Shown here: positions 34,668 through 43,947 of the stretch, one piece after another
Layout: each line of letters opens with the position of its first letter
Numbering within the stretch: the first letter of the stretch is position 1
Source: Mycolicibacterium sp. CR10
Lineage (GTDB): Bacteria > Actinomycetota > Actinomycetes > Mycobacteriales > Mycobacteriaceae
DNA length: 64,000 nucleotides
Reading direction: 5' to 3'
Assembly (NCBI RefSeq): GCF_005222675.1
Contig: NZ_STGE01000010.1
Location: 1-64,000, forward strand
Program-made: the position numbers and the translations under genes
Notes under the pieces: model-generated
What the model was told of the DNA's origin: nothing
The model's database searches: none
What the model saw: only the letters and a program-made list of their open reading frames with translations

Positions 34668-35909
34668 ATGACGACGATGACACGACTGGTGGCGATTTCT
34701 TCCGTAGCGATCCTCGTGGCCGCGTGCGGCACCCAAGACGCCGCACCGGACCCTGCAAGCGCCCCGACGGCAGCGTCGACAGAGACGCCAGTGGCGAAGC
34801 CGACCGAACAGGCATCCGCGACACCGCGGTTGGCGCTGAGCTACGACGGTGGCGTCCTGATCGTCGACGCGAAGACTCTCGATCCGATCGCCGACATCCC
34901 GATGCAGGGATTCGTGCGTCTCAACAGCGCGGCCAACGGCCGTCACGTGCTGGTGTCGCAATCCAATGGATTCGTGGCGCTCGACATGGGCACCTGGACC
35001 GACGCCCACGGCGATCACGGTCACCACTTCACCGCGCCACCAGAGATGACCGACATCCGCTTCGGCGGTGCGGAACCGGGCCACGTCGTCGCGCACGGCG
35101 AGATGCTGACGTTGTTCAGCGACGGAACCGGCGCCGTCGACGTGGTCGACCCCGAGTCGCTGCTCGACGGTGAGACCGAGGTGCGAAACGTCATGACGAC
35201 GACCCCGCACCACGGTGTGGCCGCAGCGCGCAGTGACGGCACCGCCGTCGTGAGCGTCGGCGACGAGGATGCCCGATCCGGCGTGGTGATCGTCGATGCC
35301 GCAGGCAAGGAGATCGCGTCCAACAACCAGTGCCCCGGGCTGCACGGGGAGGCTTCGGCCGCCGAGGGGGTTCTCACTTTCGGATGCGAAGACGGCGCGC
35401 TGATCGTGCGCGGAAACGACATCCGCAAAGTCGCGAGCCCCGACCCCTACGGCCGGATGGGCAACCAGGCCGGCAGCGACGCCTCACCCGTCGTGCTGGC
35501 CGACTACAAAGCCGATCGTGACGCGGAAATCGAACGGCCACAACGCTTTTCTCTGATCGACACGGTGACGGGATCGGTGCGGCTGGTGCCGTTGGATGCC
35601 AGCTACAGTTTCCGCTCCCTGGACCGGGGGCCCGCCGGTGAGGCCGTGATCCTCGGAACAGACGGCGCCCTGCACGTCTTCGATCCGGTCACCGCGCAGC
35701 AGGTGTCTCGCATCGAGGCCATCGCCGCGTGGACCGAGCCCGACGAATGGCAGTCGCCGATGCCGAACCTGCATGTTCAGGACACGGTCGCCTATGTCAG
35801 CGACCCACAGCAGCGTCGACTTGTGGCGATCGACCTCGGGACCGGCTCGACCCTGGCCGAGACCGAGCTGCCGCAGCCGACGATCGAGCTGACGGGCGTG
35901 CGGGGCTGA
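34668..35909 (+). CDS. aztD: AztD-like zinc metallochaperone lipoprotein
   Basis: 413 residues. A lipobox (ILVAACG, Cys ~20) anchors it outside the membrane, with a Thr/Pro/Ala-rich linker. The body is repeated beta blades (LSYDGGVLIVDAKTLDPI, GRHVLVSQSNGFVALDMG, HVVAHGEMLTLFSDG), a beta-propeller. A His/Asp-rich stretch, DAHGDHGHHF, is the expected zinc ligand segment. AztD proteins hand zinc to the AztC binding protein of an ABC importer. No aztABC genes are adjacent, so here it is an orphan. The Zur box upstream supports a zinc role. Confidence 0.72.
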   Translation: MTTMTRLVAISSVAILVAACGTQDAAPDPASAPTAASTETPVAKPTEQASATPRLALSYDGGVLIVDAKTLDPIADIPMQGFVRLNSAANGRHVLVSQSNGFVALDMGTWTDAHGDHGHHFTAPPEMTDIRFGGAEPGHVVAHGEMLTLFSDGTGAVDVVDPESLLDGETEVRNVMTTTPHHGVAAARSDGTAVVSVGDEDARSGVVIVDAAGKEIASNNQCPGLHGEASAAEGVLTFGCEDGALIVRGNDIRKVASPDPYGRMGNQAGSDASPVVLADYKADRDAEIERPQRFSLIDTVTGSVRLVPLDASYSFRSLDRGPAGEAVILGTDGALHVFDPVTAQQVSRIEAIAAWTEPDEWQSPMPNLHVQDTVAYVSDPQQRRLVAIDLGTGSTLAETELPQPTIELTGVRG

Positions 35910-35936
35910 CCGGGGCCCGCCTGACACACTGGTGCG

Positions 35937-37160
35937 GTGTTGCGCATCGGGTTGACCGGAGGAATCGGAGCGGGCAAGTCGACGGTGTCCGCCACGTTCA
36001 GTGAGCTCGGAGCGATCGTCGTGGATGGCGACGTCATCGCCCGTGAGGTCGTCCAACCCGGCACCGACGGGTTGGCGAACCTGGTCGAGGCGTTCGGCGA
36101 CGGCATCCTGCTCCCGGACGGCGCGTTGAACCGGCCGGCGCTGGCCGCGATCGCCTTCAGTGACGACGAGAAGCGCGCCACGCTGAACGGCATCGTGCAT
36201 CCGCTTGTGGCGCATCGGCGTTCGGAGTTGATCGAACGTGCGCGCGACGACGAGAGAAACCCTGTGATCGTCGAGGACATCCCGCTGCTGGTGGAATCGC
36301 AGATGGCGCCGATGTTTCCGTTGGTGGTGGTTGTCCATGCCGACGTCGAAACGCGCGTGCGGCGCCTCATCGAACACCGCGGGTTCAGCGAGGACGACGC
36401 GCGGGCGCGCATCAACGCCCAGGCCACCGAGGATCAGCGTCGTGCGGTCGCCGATGTCTGGCTGGACAATTCCGGTAGTGCGGGCGAGCTCGTGGAGAAG
36501 GCCCGCGCGCTGTGGCACGAGCGCATCCAGCCGTTCGCCCACAACCTGCAGACCGGCACGCCGGCGCAGCCCGAGCCGCGTCTGGTGCCGCCGGACCCGT
36601 TGTGGCCAGCCCAGGCCGACCGGATTCTGGCGCGGCTGCGGACGACGTGCGGCCACCGCACCTCCCGAATCGACCACATCGGATCCACCGCGATCCCGGG
36701 GATGGACGCCAAGGATGTCATCGACATCCAGGTCACCGTCGCCTCACTCGAGATCGCCGACGAGCTCACCGACGCGCTGCTCGCCGCCGGCTATGTCCGC
36801 ACGCCGATCACGCACGACGTCGGAAAGCCCGACGGGCGCAGCACGGTGGGGGAGTTCGATCACGTCGACGATGAATCGTTGTGGCACAAGCGGTTGTACT
36901 GCTCGGCGGATCCAGCACGGCCAACCAACGTCCACCTTCGGGTTTCGGGCTGGCCGGGTCAGCAGTTCGCCCTGTTGTTCGTCGACTGGCTGATCGCCAG
37001 CCCCGGGGCGCAGTCCGATTACCTGGCAATGAAGCGTCGGGTCGCCGCCCAGGGGCACGGCAGCACCGGCGCGTACGCCGACGCGAAGGAGCCGTGGTTC
37101 ATCGATGCCTACCGTCGGGCGTGGGAGTGGGCCGACACCACCGGTTGGCGGCCCCGTTAG
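35937..37160 (+). CDS. coaE: Dephospho-CoA kinase fused to a GrpB/UPF0157 domain
   Basis: 407 residues, the same plan as mycobacterial Rv1631. Residues ~1-200 are CoaE: P-loop RIGLTGGIGAGKSTVSATF, then DGDVIAREVVQPG and DIPLLVES. It phosphorylates dephospho-CoA in the last CoA step. Residues ~220-400 are a GrpB-like nucleotidyltransferase-fold domain (RTSRIDHIGSTAIPGMDAKDVIDIQV, then WFIDAYRRAWEWAD). The fused domain's function is not settled. GTG start at 35937. Confidence 0.94.
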   Translation: MLRIGLTGGIGAGKSTVSATFSELGAIVVDGDVIAREVVQPGTDGLANLVEAFGDGILLPDGALNRPALAAIAFSDDEKRATLNGIVHPLVAHRRSELIERARDDERNPVIVEDIPLLVESQMAPMFPLVVVVHADVETRVRRLIEHRGFSEDDARARINAQATEDQRRAVADVWLDNSGSAGELVEKARALWHERIQPFAHNLQTGTPAQPEPRLVPPDPLWPAQADRILARLRTTCGHRTSRIDHIGSTAIPGMDAKDVIDIQVTVASLEIADELTDALLAAGYVRTPITHDVGKPDGRSTVGEFDHVDDESLWHKRLYCSADPARPTNVHLRVSGWPGQQFALLFVDWLIASPGAQSDYLAMKRRVAAQGHGSTGAYADAKEPWFIDAYRRAWEWADTTGWRPR

Positions 37161-37738
37161 GCCGGGGGCAGCGGAACGTCGACGGGTCCGACCGGTTGAT
37201 CCGGGGGCGGCGCATCGGGAGGCGGCGGCGCCGCCGGGTCCGGCGGTATCGGATTCGCCACACCGCTGACGGGCGCTTCGCAGGTGATCGCGCCGTAATC
37301 GGGGTCGTCGCGCTGCGGCAGGACTCGCGGTGCAATGAAGTCGTCGGCCTGCGCGACGATCGCGTCGTCGATGAGGATCTCGCAGTGCAGGTTGGCCGAG
37401 TAGGGCCACTCGATCGACACCCGCATGTTGGCGACCTGGGACGCAGGCAGCACCGTGTTCACCTCGAACACCCGACCCGGGACCATCGTCGGGTTGGCGG
37501 TCTGGAACTGGTCGCCTTCAGCGCGGTAGCTGATCGTCGCGCCGCGCGACACCCCGTCCACCCGCGCGCGGTAGATGATGTTGTGCAGTAACTCCTGCTC
37601 CGGCGCCGCCGCCTCGACCCCGGGCTGGGTTTCCGGATCGGCCGTCGCGACGGCGGGAATCAGTTGCCCGCTCGCCAGCATCATCGCTGCGGCACCGACG
37701 GCCGCACAGGCCGCACGCGTCCTTCTGCACGCACTCAC
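37157..37738 (-). CDS. Secreted Pro-rich-tailed protein, unknown
   Basis: GTG 37738 gives 193 residues with a signal peptide (RTRAACAAVGAAAMMLASGQLIPAVATA). The mature domain is beta-rich with two Cys (HCEILIDD, AITCEAPV), probably a disulfide. The last ~35 residues are Pro/Asp/Ala (NPIPPDPAAPPPPDAPPPD). It overlaps the coaE stop by four bases. Looks like an exported mycobacterial envelope protein of unknown role. Confidence 0.65.
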   Translation of the reverse strand: MSACRRTRAACAAVGAAAMMLASGQLIPAVATADPETQPGVEAAAPEQELLHNIIYRARVDGVSRGATISYRAEGDQFQTANPTMVPGRVFEVNTVLPASQVANMRVSIEWPYSANLHCEILIDDAIVAQADDFIAPRVLPQRDDPDYGAITCEAPVSGVANPIPPDPAAPPPPDAPPPDQPVGPVDVPLPPA

Positions 37739-37749
37739 AAGGCTGGATT

Positions 37750-38286
37750 CTAAGCCCCACGCCACGTCAGGGTGATGCCGATGCCCGACAGCCATCGGTC
37801 GAGGTCGTAGTCGTGCCTGGTCAGCGCCTCGACGGTGGCGAATGCGGTCAGGATCGCCCGCTCGCCGCGCTCGGGACTGAGCTGCCCGTCGCTGACGGCG
37901 GCGAGCAGTTCGTCGACGTCGGTGATCTGGACTCCCTCCCTGGTGCGCAGCACCAGGTCGAGGTAGTGATCTTCGCCTTGCCAGCGGTCCGGGCCCGGCG
38001 TGTACTCGCCGACGTCGAGGTAGAAGTCCTGGTCGCGTTCATGACCCGGGGTGAAATGGAAGACCGTCGCGCGGAGACCGAGAGAGGGCAGCAGCCAGGA
38101 TTCGATGTAGTGGAACTGCGCGCGGCCGGGCGTCGGCCGGGCCATGTAGAGCCCCCACGGCTGGACGGTGTAGACGTCCACCGCCCTGACGATGCCTTTC
38201 GGATCGGTGTTGGTGCGGGCCGCGATGTCGAATATCTCGTGCTTGGGAGGATGGATGCCGATCAGGATAGGGCCTCGGGGCGGCAC
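37750..38286 (-). CDS. DUF402 protein (Rv1632c position)
   Basis: 178 residues. The DUF402 core is readable: [41 protein letters not shown] and [29 protein letters not shown]402 relatives include nucleoside tri/diphosphate phosphatases and RNA-associated proteins. The conserved acidic cluster LDLVLxxxxGVxITDVDEL is kept, so phosphatase activity is possible. GTG 38286; the start could be slightly further downstream. Confidence 0.75.
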   Translation of the reverse strand: MPPRGPILIGIHPPKHEIFDIAARTNTDPKGIVRAVDVYTVQPWGLYMARPTPGRAQFHYIESWLLPSLGLRATVFHFTPGHERDQDFYLDVGEYTPGPDRWQGEDHYLDLVLRTREGVQITDVDELLAAVSDGQLSPERGERAILTAFATVEALTRHDYDLDRWLSGIGITLTWRGA

Positions 38287-38307
38287 CGGTGTGTGGTGGA
38301 ACAGAAG

Positions 38308-38330
38308 TTGTCGGACTGTGGTTCTACCCT
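38308..38330 (+). promoter_or_regulatory. RecA-independent damage promoter before uvrB
   Basis: TTGTCGGAC-N8-TACCCT fits the RecA-NDp/PafBC consensus TTGTCRGTG-N8-TANNNT. TACCCT ends six bases before ATG 38337, implying a leaderless transcript. Confidence 0.68.
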
Positions 38331-38336
38331 GGTGAA

Positions 38337-40496
38337 ATGGCCTTCGCGACCGAACACCCCGTGCTCGCGCACTCCGAACACCGCCCGGTGGACCAGATTG
38401 TCCGTGCGGGTGGTCGCTTCGAAGTCGTCAGTGAGTTCGAACCTGCGGGCGACCAACCCGCAGCGATCGACGATCTGGAACGTCGAATCCGCGGGGGCGA
38501 ACGCGACGTGGTCCTACTCGGCGCCACCGGAACCGGCAAATCGGCGACCACAGCGTGGCTCATCGAACGTCTGCAGCGGCCCACCCTGGTGATGGCACCG
38601 AACAAGACCCTGGCGGCCCAGCTTGCGAACGAGCTTCGAGAGATGTTGCCGCACAACGCAGTCGAGTACTTCGTCTCGTACTACGACTACTACCAGCCCG
38701 AGGCATATATCGCTCAGACCGACACCTACATCGAGAAGGACAGCTCGATCAACGACGACGTCGAGCGGCTGCGGCACTCGGCGACGTCGAGCCTGCTGTC
38801 GCGTCGCGATGTCGTGGTGGTGGCGTCGGTGTCCTGCATCTACGGCCTCGGCACCCCGCAGTCCTATCTGGACCGCTCCGTGGAACTGAACGTCGGCGAC
38901 GAGGTTCCCCGCGATGCGCTGCTGCGCCTGCTCGTCGACGTTCAGTACAACCGCAACGACATGTCGTTCACCCGGGGATCCTTCCGGGTCCGCGGCGACA
39001 CCGTTGAGATCATCCCGTCCTATGAGGAACTCGCCGTGCGGATCGAGTACTTCGGGGACGAGATCGAGGCGCTCTACTACATGCATCCGCTGACCGGAGA
39101 CGTCGTCCGCAAGGTCGACTCGCTGCGGGTCTTCCCGGCCACCCACTACGTGGCCGGGCCGGAGCGCATGGCGCACGCCATCTCGACGATCGAGGCCGAA
39201 CTCGAGGAGCGGCTGGCCGAACTGGAGGGCCAGGGCAAGCTGCTCGAAGCCCAGCGGTTGCGGATGCGGACCAACTACGACGTGGAGATGATGCGCCAGG
39301 TCGGGTTCTGCTCGGGTATCGAGAACTATTCGCGGCATATCGACGGCCGCGGTGCCGGCACCGCACCGGCCACCCTGATCGACTACTTCCCCGAGGATTT
39401 CCTGCTGGTCATCGACGAGTCGCACGTGACGGTGCCGCAGATCGGTGGGATGTACGAGGGCGACATGTCGCGCAAGCGCAACCTCGTCGACTTCGGCTTC
39501 CGGCTGCCCTCGGCGGTCGACAACCGACCCCTGACGTGGGAGGAGTTCGCCGACCGCATCGGCCAGACGGTGTACTTGTCGGCCACCCCGGGCGCCTACG
39601 AACTGAGCCAGGCGGGCGGAGAGTTCGTCGAGCAGGTGATCCGGCCGACAGGTCTGGTCGATCCGCAGGTGATCGTCAAGCCGACCAAGGGCCAGATCGA
39701 CGACCTGATCGGGGAGATCCGCAAACGCACCGAGCGCGACGAGCGCGTGCTGGTCACGACGCTGACCAAGAAGATGGCGGAGGACCTCACCGACTACCTT
39801 CTCGAGATGGGAATTCGGGTCAGGTATCTGCATTCCGAAGTCGACACCTTGCGCCGCGTTGAGTTGCTGCGTCAATTGCGACTGGGGGAGTACGACGTTC
39901 TGATCGGCATCAACTTGCTGCGGGAGGGGCTGGACCTTCCCGAGGTGTCGCTGGTCGCGATCCTCGACGCCGACAAGGAGGGCTTCCTGCGGTCTCCGCG
40001 AAGCCTGATCCAGACGATAGGACGCGCGGCGCGAAACGTGTCGGGCGAAGTACACATGTACGCCGACAAGATCACCGACTCGATGAAGCAGGCGATCGAC
40101 GAGACGGACCGGCGGCGGGCCAAACAGGTCGCGTACAACACAGAACACGGCATCGACCCAACACCGTTGCGCAAGAAGATCGCCGATATCCTCGACCAGG
40201 TTTACCGCGAGGCCGATGACAGCGAGTCGGTGGAGGTCGGCGGCTCCGGGCGCAACGCCTCGCGCGGCAGGCGAGCCCAGGGCGAGCCCGGTCGCGCCGT
40301 GAGCGCGGGGGTATTCGAGGGCCGCGACACCGCCAACATGCCGCGGGCTGAGTTGGCCGATCTCATCAAAGACATGACCGCGCAGATGATGGCCGCCGCA
40401 CGGGATCTCCAATTCGAGCTCGCCGCGAGAATCCGTGACGAGATCGCTGATCTGAAGAAGGAACTCCGTGGCATGGATGCCGCCGGCCTCAAATGA
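38337..40496 (+). CDS. uvrB: UvrABC excinuclease subunit B
   Basis: 719 residues. Walker A GATGTGKS, the damage-probing beta hairpin [17 protein letters not shown]-like VIDESHVT, helicase motifs [11 protein letters not shown] and [23 protein letters not shown], and a C-terminal UVR coiled coil ([30 protein letters not shown]) that binds UvrC. A Gly/Arg-rich insert lies near residues 635-660. ATG 38337 agrees with the promoter spacing. Confidence 0.97.
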   Translation: MAFATEHPVLAHSEHRPVDQIVRAGGRFEVVSEFEPAGDQPAAIDDLERRIRGGERDVVLLGATGTGKSATTAWLIERLQRPTLVMAPNKTLAAQLANELREMLPHNAVEYFVSYYDYYQPEAYIAQTDTYIEKDSSINDDVERLRHSATSSLLSRRDVVVVASVSCIYGLGTPQSYLDRSVELNVGDEVPRDALLRLLVDVQYNRNDMSFTRGSFRVRGDTVEIIPSYEELAVRIEYFGDEIEALYYMHPLTGDVVRKVDSLRVFPATHYVAGPERMAHAISTIEAELEERLAELEGQGKLLEAQRLRMRTNYDVEMMRQVGFCSGIENYSRHIDGRGAGTAPATLIDYFPEDFLLVIDESHVTVPQIGGMYEGDMSRKRNLVDFGFRLPSAVDNRPLTWEEFADRIGQTVYLSATPGAYELSQAGGEFVEQVIRPTGLVDPQVIVKPTKGQIDDLIGEIRKRTERDERVLVTTLTKKMAEDLTDYLLEMGIRVRYLHSEVDTLRRVELLRQLRLGEYDVLIGINLLREGLDLPEVSLVAILDADKEGFLRSPRSLIQTIGRAARNVSGEVHMYADKITDSMKQAIDETDRRRAKQVAYNTEHGIDPTPLRKKIADILDQVYREADDSESVEVGGSGRNASRGRRAQGEPGRAVSAGVFEGRDTANMPRAELADLIKDMTAQMMAAARDLQFELAARIRDEIADLKKELRGMDAAGLK

Positions 40497-40535
40497 CTTG
40501 ATCTCAACCCCCGTTGAGGTCCTACGGTCTAGTCC

Positions 40536-41945
40536 GTGACCGACACCGTGAACCTCGCTTTGGGTAGCTGGCGTGAGCTCCTGGGGCCCAAGAATCTCGG
40601 GGCCTCCGCGGTCCTCGCGGGCGGCGTGGCGTTGTACGCCACCAACGAGTTCCTCACGATCAGCCTGATGCCCAGCGCCGTCGCCGACATCGGTGGCCAA
40701 CGGTTCTACGCGTGGGTGACGACGGTGTACTTGGTGGGCTCGGTGATGGCGGCCACGACCGTGCACTCGGTGTTGATGCGGCTGGGTCCGCGGTGGTCGT
40801 ATCTTCTGGGTCTCAGCGTGTTCGGAGTGGGCAGTCTCGGCTGTGCAGCAGCACCCAGCATGGAGATCCTGCTGGTGGGCCGCACGGTGCAGGGGGTCGC
40901 GGGTGGCCTGCTTGCCGGGTTGGGGTATGCGGTGATCAACACCGCGCTGCCGAGCCATCTCTGGACAAAAGCGTCGGCTCTGGTGTCCGCGATGTGGGGT
41001 GTCGGAACGCTGCTCGGGCCTGCCGCCGGCGGATTGTTCGCTCAATACGGCTCGTGGCGTTGGGCTTTCGGCGCTCTCATCATCATGACCACGGCGATGT
41101 CGGCGTTGGTCCCGATCGCCCTGCCGAGCCGCAGAGACACCGTTGAGTCGGTGCCCGCCGTTCGGGTCCGCGTCCCGGTGGTGTCATTACTTCTCCTCGG
41201 CGCGGCTGCGCTGTTGGTCAGTGTCGCGGGTATCCCACACGATGTGCGCGCGACCGCGGCGCTGGTCGCTGCGGGCGTGGCGCTCGTCGTGGTGTTCGTG
41301 GTCGTCGACCGCCGGCTGACCGCATCCGTCCTGCCGCCCAGCGCATTCGGTGCGGGGCCCCTGAAGTGGATCTATCTGACGCTGGGCGTGTTGATGGCCG
41401 CGACGTTGGTCGACATGTACGTGCCGTTGTTCGGCCAACGGCTCGCGCACCTGACACCGGTCGCCGCGGGCTTTCTCGGCGCCGGGTTGGCGGTCGGCTG
41501 GACGGTCGGAGAGATCAGCAGCGCATCGCTGACCCGCCACCGCGTCATCGTGAGGACCGTCGCCCTGGCTCCGCTGGTGATGGCAACCGGCTTGGCTATC
41601 GGCGCGCTGACCCAGCGTGAGGACGCTTCGGCGGTCTTCGTCGTGCTCTGGGCGTCCGGCCTGGCGCTCAGCGGCGCCGGCATCGGCATGGCATGGCCAC
41701 ACCTGTCCGCCTGGGCGATGAGCAAGGTCGACGATCCCGCGGAGGGCCCTGTTGCCGCGGCAGCGATCAATACCGTGCAGGTGATCTCCGCGGCATTCGG
41801 TGCTGCTTTCGCCGGTGTCATTGTGAACCTGACAGACGCCGGGGACGCCACTGCTGCGCGCTGGCTGTTCGCGTCGTTCGCGGTGCTCGCGGCCTCGGCT
41901 TTGGTGGCCTCCATCAAGAGTGGCCGTACTCCCGCCGCAAGATAG
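40536..41945 (+). CDS. MFS drug-efflux-type transporter (Rv1634 orthologue)
   Basis: 469 residues, about 14 spans. MFS motifs: YLVGSVMAATTVHSVLMRLGPRW (A-like), GRTVQGVAGGLLAGLGYAVI (B), and WGVGTLLGPAAGGLFAQYGSWRWAF, the motif C of drug/proton antiporters. Same position after uvrB as in M. tuberculosis. GTG 40536. Substrates unknown. Genes in this family export fluoroquinolones or dyes in some mycobacteria. Confidence 0.88.
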   Translation: MTDTVNLALGSWRELLGPKNLGASAVLAGGVALYATNEFLTISLMPSAVADIGGQRFYAWVTTVYLVGSVMAATTVHSVLMRLGPRWSYLLGLSVFGVGSLGCAAAPSMEILLVGRTVQGVAGGLLAGLGYAVINTALPSHLWTKASALVSAMWGVGTLLGPAAGGLFAQYGSWRWAFGALIIMTTAMSALVPIALPSRRDTVESVPAVRVRVPVVSLLLLGAAALLVSVAGIPHDVRATAALVAAGVALVVVFVVVDRRLTASVLPPSAFGAGPLKWIYLTLGVLMAATLVDMYVPLFGQRLAHLTPVAAGFLGAGLAVGWTVGEISSASLTRHRVIVRTVALAPLVMATGLAIGALTQREDASAVFVVLWASGLALSGAGIGMAWPHLSAWAMSKVDDPAEGPVAAAAINTVQVISAAFGAAFAGVIVNLTDAGDATAARWLFASFAVLAASALVASIKSGRTPAAR

Positions 41946-42005
41946 GGATCACCACGATCCGAAAGGTGTTCGTTGGGGGCCGTGTTCGGCATCGTGTCTG
42001 ACAAC

Positions 42006-42076
42006 GCGGGTGTGGCTGAGTGGCTAGGCACCGGCCTGCAAAGCCGTCTACACGGGTTCGAATCCCGTCACTCGCT
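42006..42076 (+). tRNA. tRNA-Cys (GCA)
   Basis: 71-base cloverleaf: acceptor GCGGGTG/CACTCGC, anticodon loop CTGCAAA giving GCA, T arm ACGGG-TTCGAAT-CCCGT, and discriminator T, which is characteristic of Cys. CCA is not encoded. Confidence 0.93.
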
Positions 42077-42110
42077 CGTATGTGAGACCTTGAGGTGGCG
42101 CCGGCCGAGA

Positions 42111-42137
42111 TGTCCTTTTCGGCCTATCCCGTTCGTC
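42111..42137 (+). promoter_or_regulatory. Candidate ECF42-type promoter
   Basis: TGTCCT (42111-42116) and CGTC (42134-42137) separated by 17 bases resemble the TGTCGA / CG(A/T)C pattern reported for ECF42 sigma factors. It lies upstream of the YCII-sigma pair, which such sigmas often autoregulate. Confidence 0.35.
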
Positions 42138-42189
42138 TTCTTGATGTGATTCCACCTACGGGATCGCCTCAACCTGAAGGAGAACACCG

Positions 42190-42540
42190 ATGCCTCAGTA
42201 CGCCGCTATCATCTACTCCGCTGACGTCGACTGGACCGCGCCCGAGCACGCCGCCGAGATGGCCGAGTACAACGAGTTCGGCGCGGCGCACGGCGGATCG
42301 ATCCGCGGTGGTGCCGCGCTGTATCCGACCAGCACCGCGACCACCGTGCGGGTCCAAGGTGCCCGTGGCGGCGAGGTCGTGCTCAGCGACGGCCCGTACG
42401 CCGAGACCAAGGAAGCCCTGACCGGTTTCTACCTGATCGAGGCCGCCGACCTCGACGAGGCCTTGCGCATCGCCGCGGACATCCCCGCCAGCTGGGGTGG
42501 GGCCGTCGAGGTGCGTCCGGTCATCGAGTTCGGGGGGTGA
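42190..42540 (+). CDS. DGPF/YCII-domain protein
   Basis: 116 residues, MPQYAAIIYSADVDWTAPE at the start and the family-defining LSDGPYAETKEALTGFYLIEAADLDEAL. AAGGAG lies upstream of ATG 42190. DGPF proteins are the constant neighbours of ECF42 sigma factors. Its stop overlaps the sigma gene start (GTGA), so the two are co-translated. Confidence 0.9.
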   Translation: MPQYAAIIYSADVDWTAPEHAAEMAEYNEFGAAHGGSIRGGAALYPTSTATTVRVQGARGGEVVLSDGPYAETKEALTGFYLIEAADLDEALRIAADIPASWGGAVEVRPVIEFGG

Positions 42541-43760
42541 GTTCAGCCGAAAGGCAACTGGCCGAGACGATCCGGGCCGAGGGTGCGCGCATCCTGGCCA
42601 CCCTGGTCCGGATCGTCGGCGACCTGCACATCGCCGAGGACGCGGTGCAGGACGCCGCGATGCGCGCGCTGCGGCAGTGGCCGGTCACCGGCATCCCGGA
42701 CTCGCCGCGGGCCTGGCTGACCGTCACGGCCCGGCGGGCGGCCATCGACGTTCTGCGCCGGGAGGGCGCCCGGAATGCGAAGGAACGTGCCGCCGTGGAC
42801 CTGTGCTTCGACGACGAACCACCCGAGCCGGTGGTCCAGGACGACATGCTGCGGCTGATCTTCACCTGCGCGCATCCCGCGCTGTCGCTGGAGGCGCAGG
42901 TCACCCTGGCGCTGCGGGTGCTGTGCGGGCTGTCGACGGCGCAGATCGCCTCGGTGCTGCTGAGCAGTGAGGCCGCCGTGGCAAAGCGGTTGACCCGCAC
43001 CCGGGCCAAGATCGCCCGGGCCGGCATCCCCTATCAGGTGCCGTCGGCCGCCGACCTGCCTGCGCGGCTCGCCGCGGTGTGCGCGGTCGTGTTCACCCTC
43101 TACACCAGCGCCCACACCGCAATCTCAGGCCCGCACGTCAGCGACGTCGACGGCTGCCGGGAAGCGGTCCGGCTCGCCCGGCTGGTTCTCGACCTGATGC
43201 CCGACGAGGGCGCCCCGATGTCCGTGTTGGCGCTGCTGTTACTGACCGAGGCCCGTCGCGGCGCCCGCGCCGACGCTGGCGGTCATCCGGTGGTGCTGGC
43301 CGAGCAGGATCGTGGAGCGTGGGACCCGGCGGCGATCGAGGAGGGGTGCCGGTTGCTGGACACGTCGCTGCGCCGCTCCGGCGGCATCGCCGACCCCTAC
43401 CAGTTGCAGGCGGCGATCGCGGCCGAGCACGCCCGCGCCGCGTCATACCGCGACACCGACTGGGCCGAGATCGTGCGCCTCTACACCCTGCTGGTCGAGG
43501 TGCAGCCCAGTTCGGCCAGCCGCCTCGCACGAGCGGTTGCGGTGGCCGAACACTGGGGGCCGGCGGCGGGCTTGGCAGAGCTGGCCGAACTCGAACCCGA
43601 CCAGCGCTGGCATGCCGTGCGCGCCGAGCTACTGGCCCGCGACGGGCGCTATGCCGACGCGATCGACGACATGACGGCCTCGCTGGCCGGTCCCGTCAGC
43701 GATGCGGAGGCCGACCATCGGCGGGCACTGATTGCGCGGTGGACTCGGCAAGCGCCTTGA
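42537..43760 (+). CDS. ECF42-type RNA polymerase sigma factor with TPR-like extension
   Basis: 407 residues. Sigma region 2 is ILATLVRIVGDLHIAEDAVQDAAMRALRQW with TVTARRAAIDVLRR; region 4 is LSLEAQVTLALRVLCGLSTAQIASVL. A long C-terminal domain (~residues 170-400) of helical repeats includes LYTLLVEVQPSSASRLARAVAVAEH. This extension is the mark of ECF42, and no anti-sigma factor is nearby. Control may be through the extension or the coupled DGPF protein. Confidence 0.88.
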   Translation: MSSAERQLAETIRAEGARILATLVRIVGDLHIAEDAVQDAAMRALRQWPVTGIPDSPRAWLTVTARRAAIDVLRREGARNAKERAAVDLCFDDEPPEPVVQDDMLRLIFTCAHPALSLEAQVTLALRVLCGLSTAQIASVLLSSEAAVAKRLTRTRAKIARAGIPYQVPSAADLPARLAAVCAVVFTLYTSAHTAISGPHVSDVDGCREAVRLARLVLDLMPDEGAPMSVLALLLLTEARRGARADAGGHPVVLAEQDRGAWDPAAIEEGCRLLDTSLRRSGGIADPYQLQAAIAAEHARAASYRDTDWAEIVRLYTLLVEVQPSSASRLARAVAVAEHWGPAAGLAELAELEPDQRWHAVRAELLARDGRYADAIDDMTASLAGPVSDAEADHRRALIARWTRQAP

Positions 43761-43947
43761 TCCCGACGAGCGTCGCGGTCATGCCCTGTCGGGAAGACCC
43801 CCGCTCACAATTGGCTGGACCCTCTGCTCACGCTAACGTCGCCCGGGTGCCACCCATCCGTCCGCGCGGTGGCGACGAAGAATGTTCGCGGCCAGGGATT
43901 GCGCTCAGTTCGGCGCGGGTGGCCGCCCAGTGAAGAGGGAGCGCCGT

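Noticed and set aside
35937..37160. coaE-GrpB fusion as a novel fusion protein
   Set aside because: The same fusion is standard in mycobacterial and many actinobacterial CoaE proteins.
38297..38312. LexA/SOS-like box TGGAAC-AGAA-GTTGTC before uvrB
   Set aside because: Only the inner GAAC-N4-GTT half fits the mycobacterial SOS box; the overlapping PafBC-type promoter explains the bases better.
38514..41045. 843-codon open frame on the minus strand across uvrB and the MFS gene
   Set aside because: A high-GC antisense shadow; the sequence is His/Arg/Gly-rich without domains, and two conserved genes lie on the other strand.
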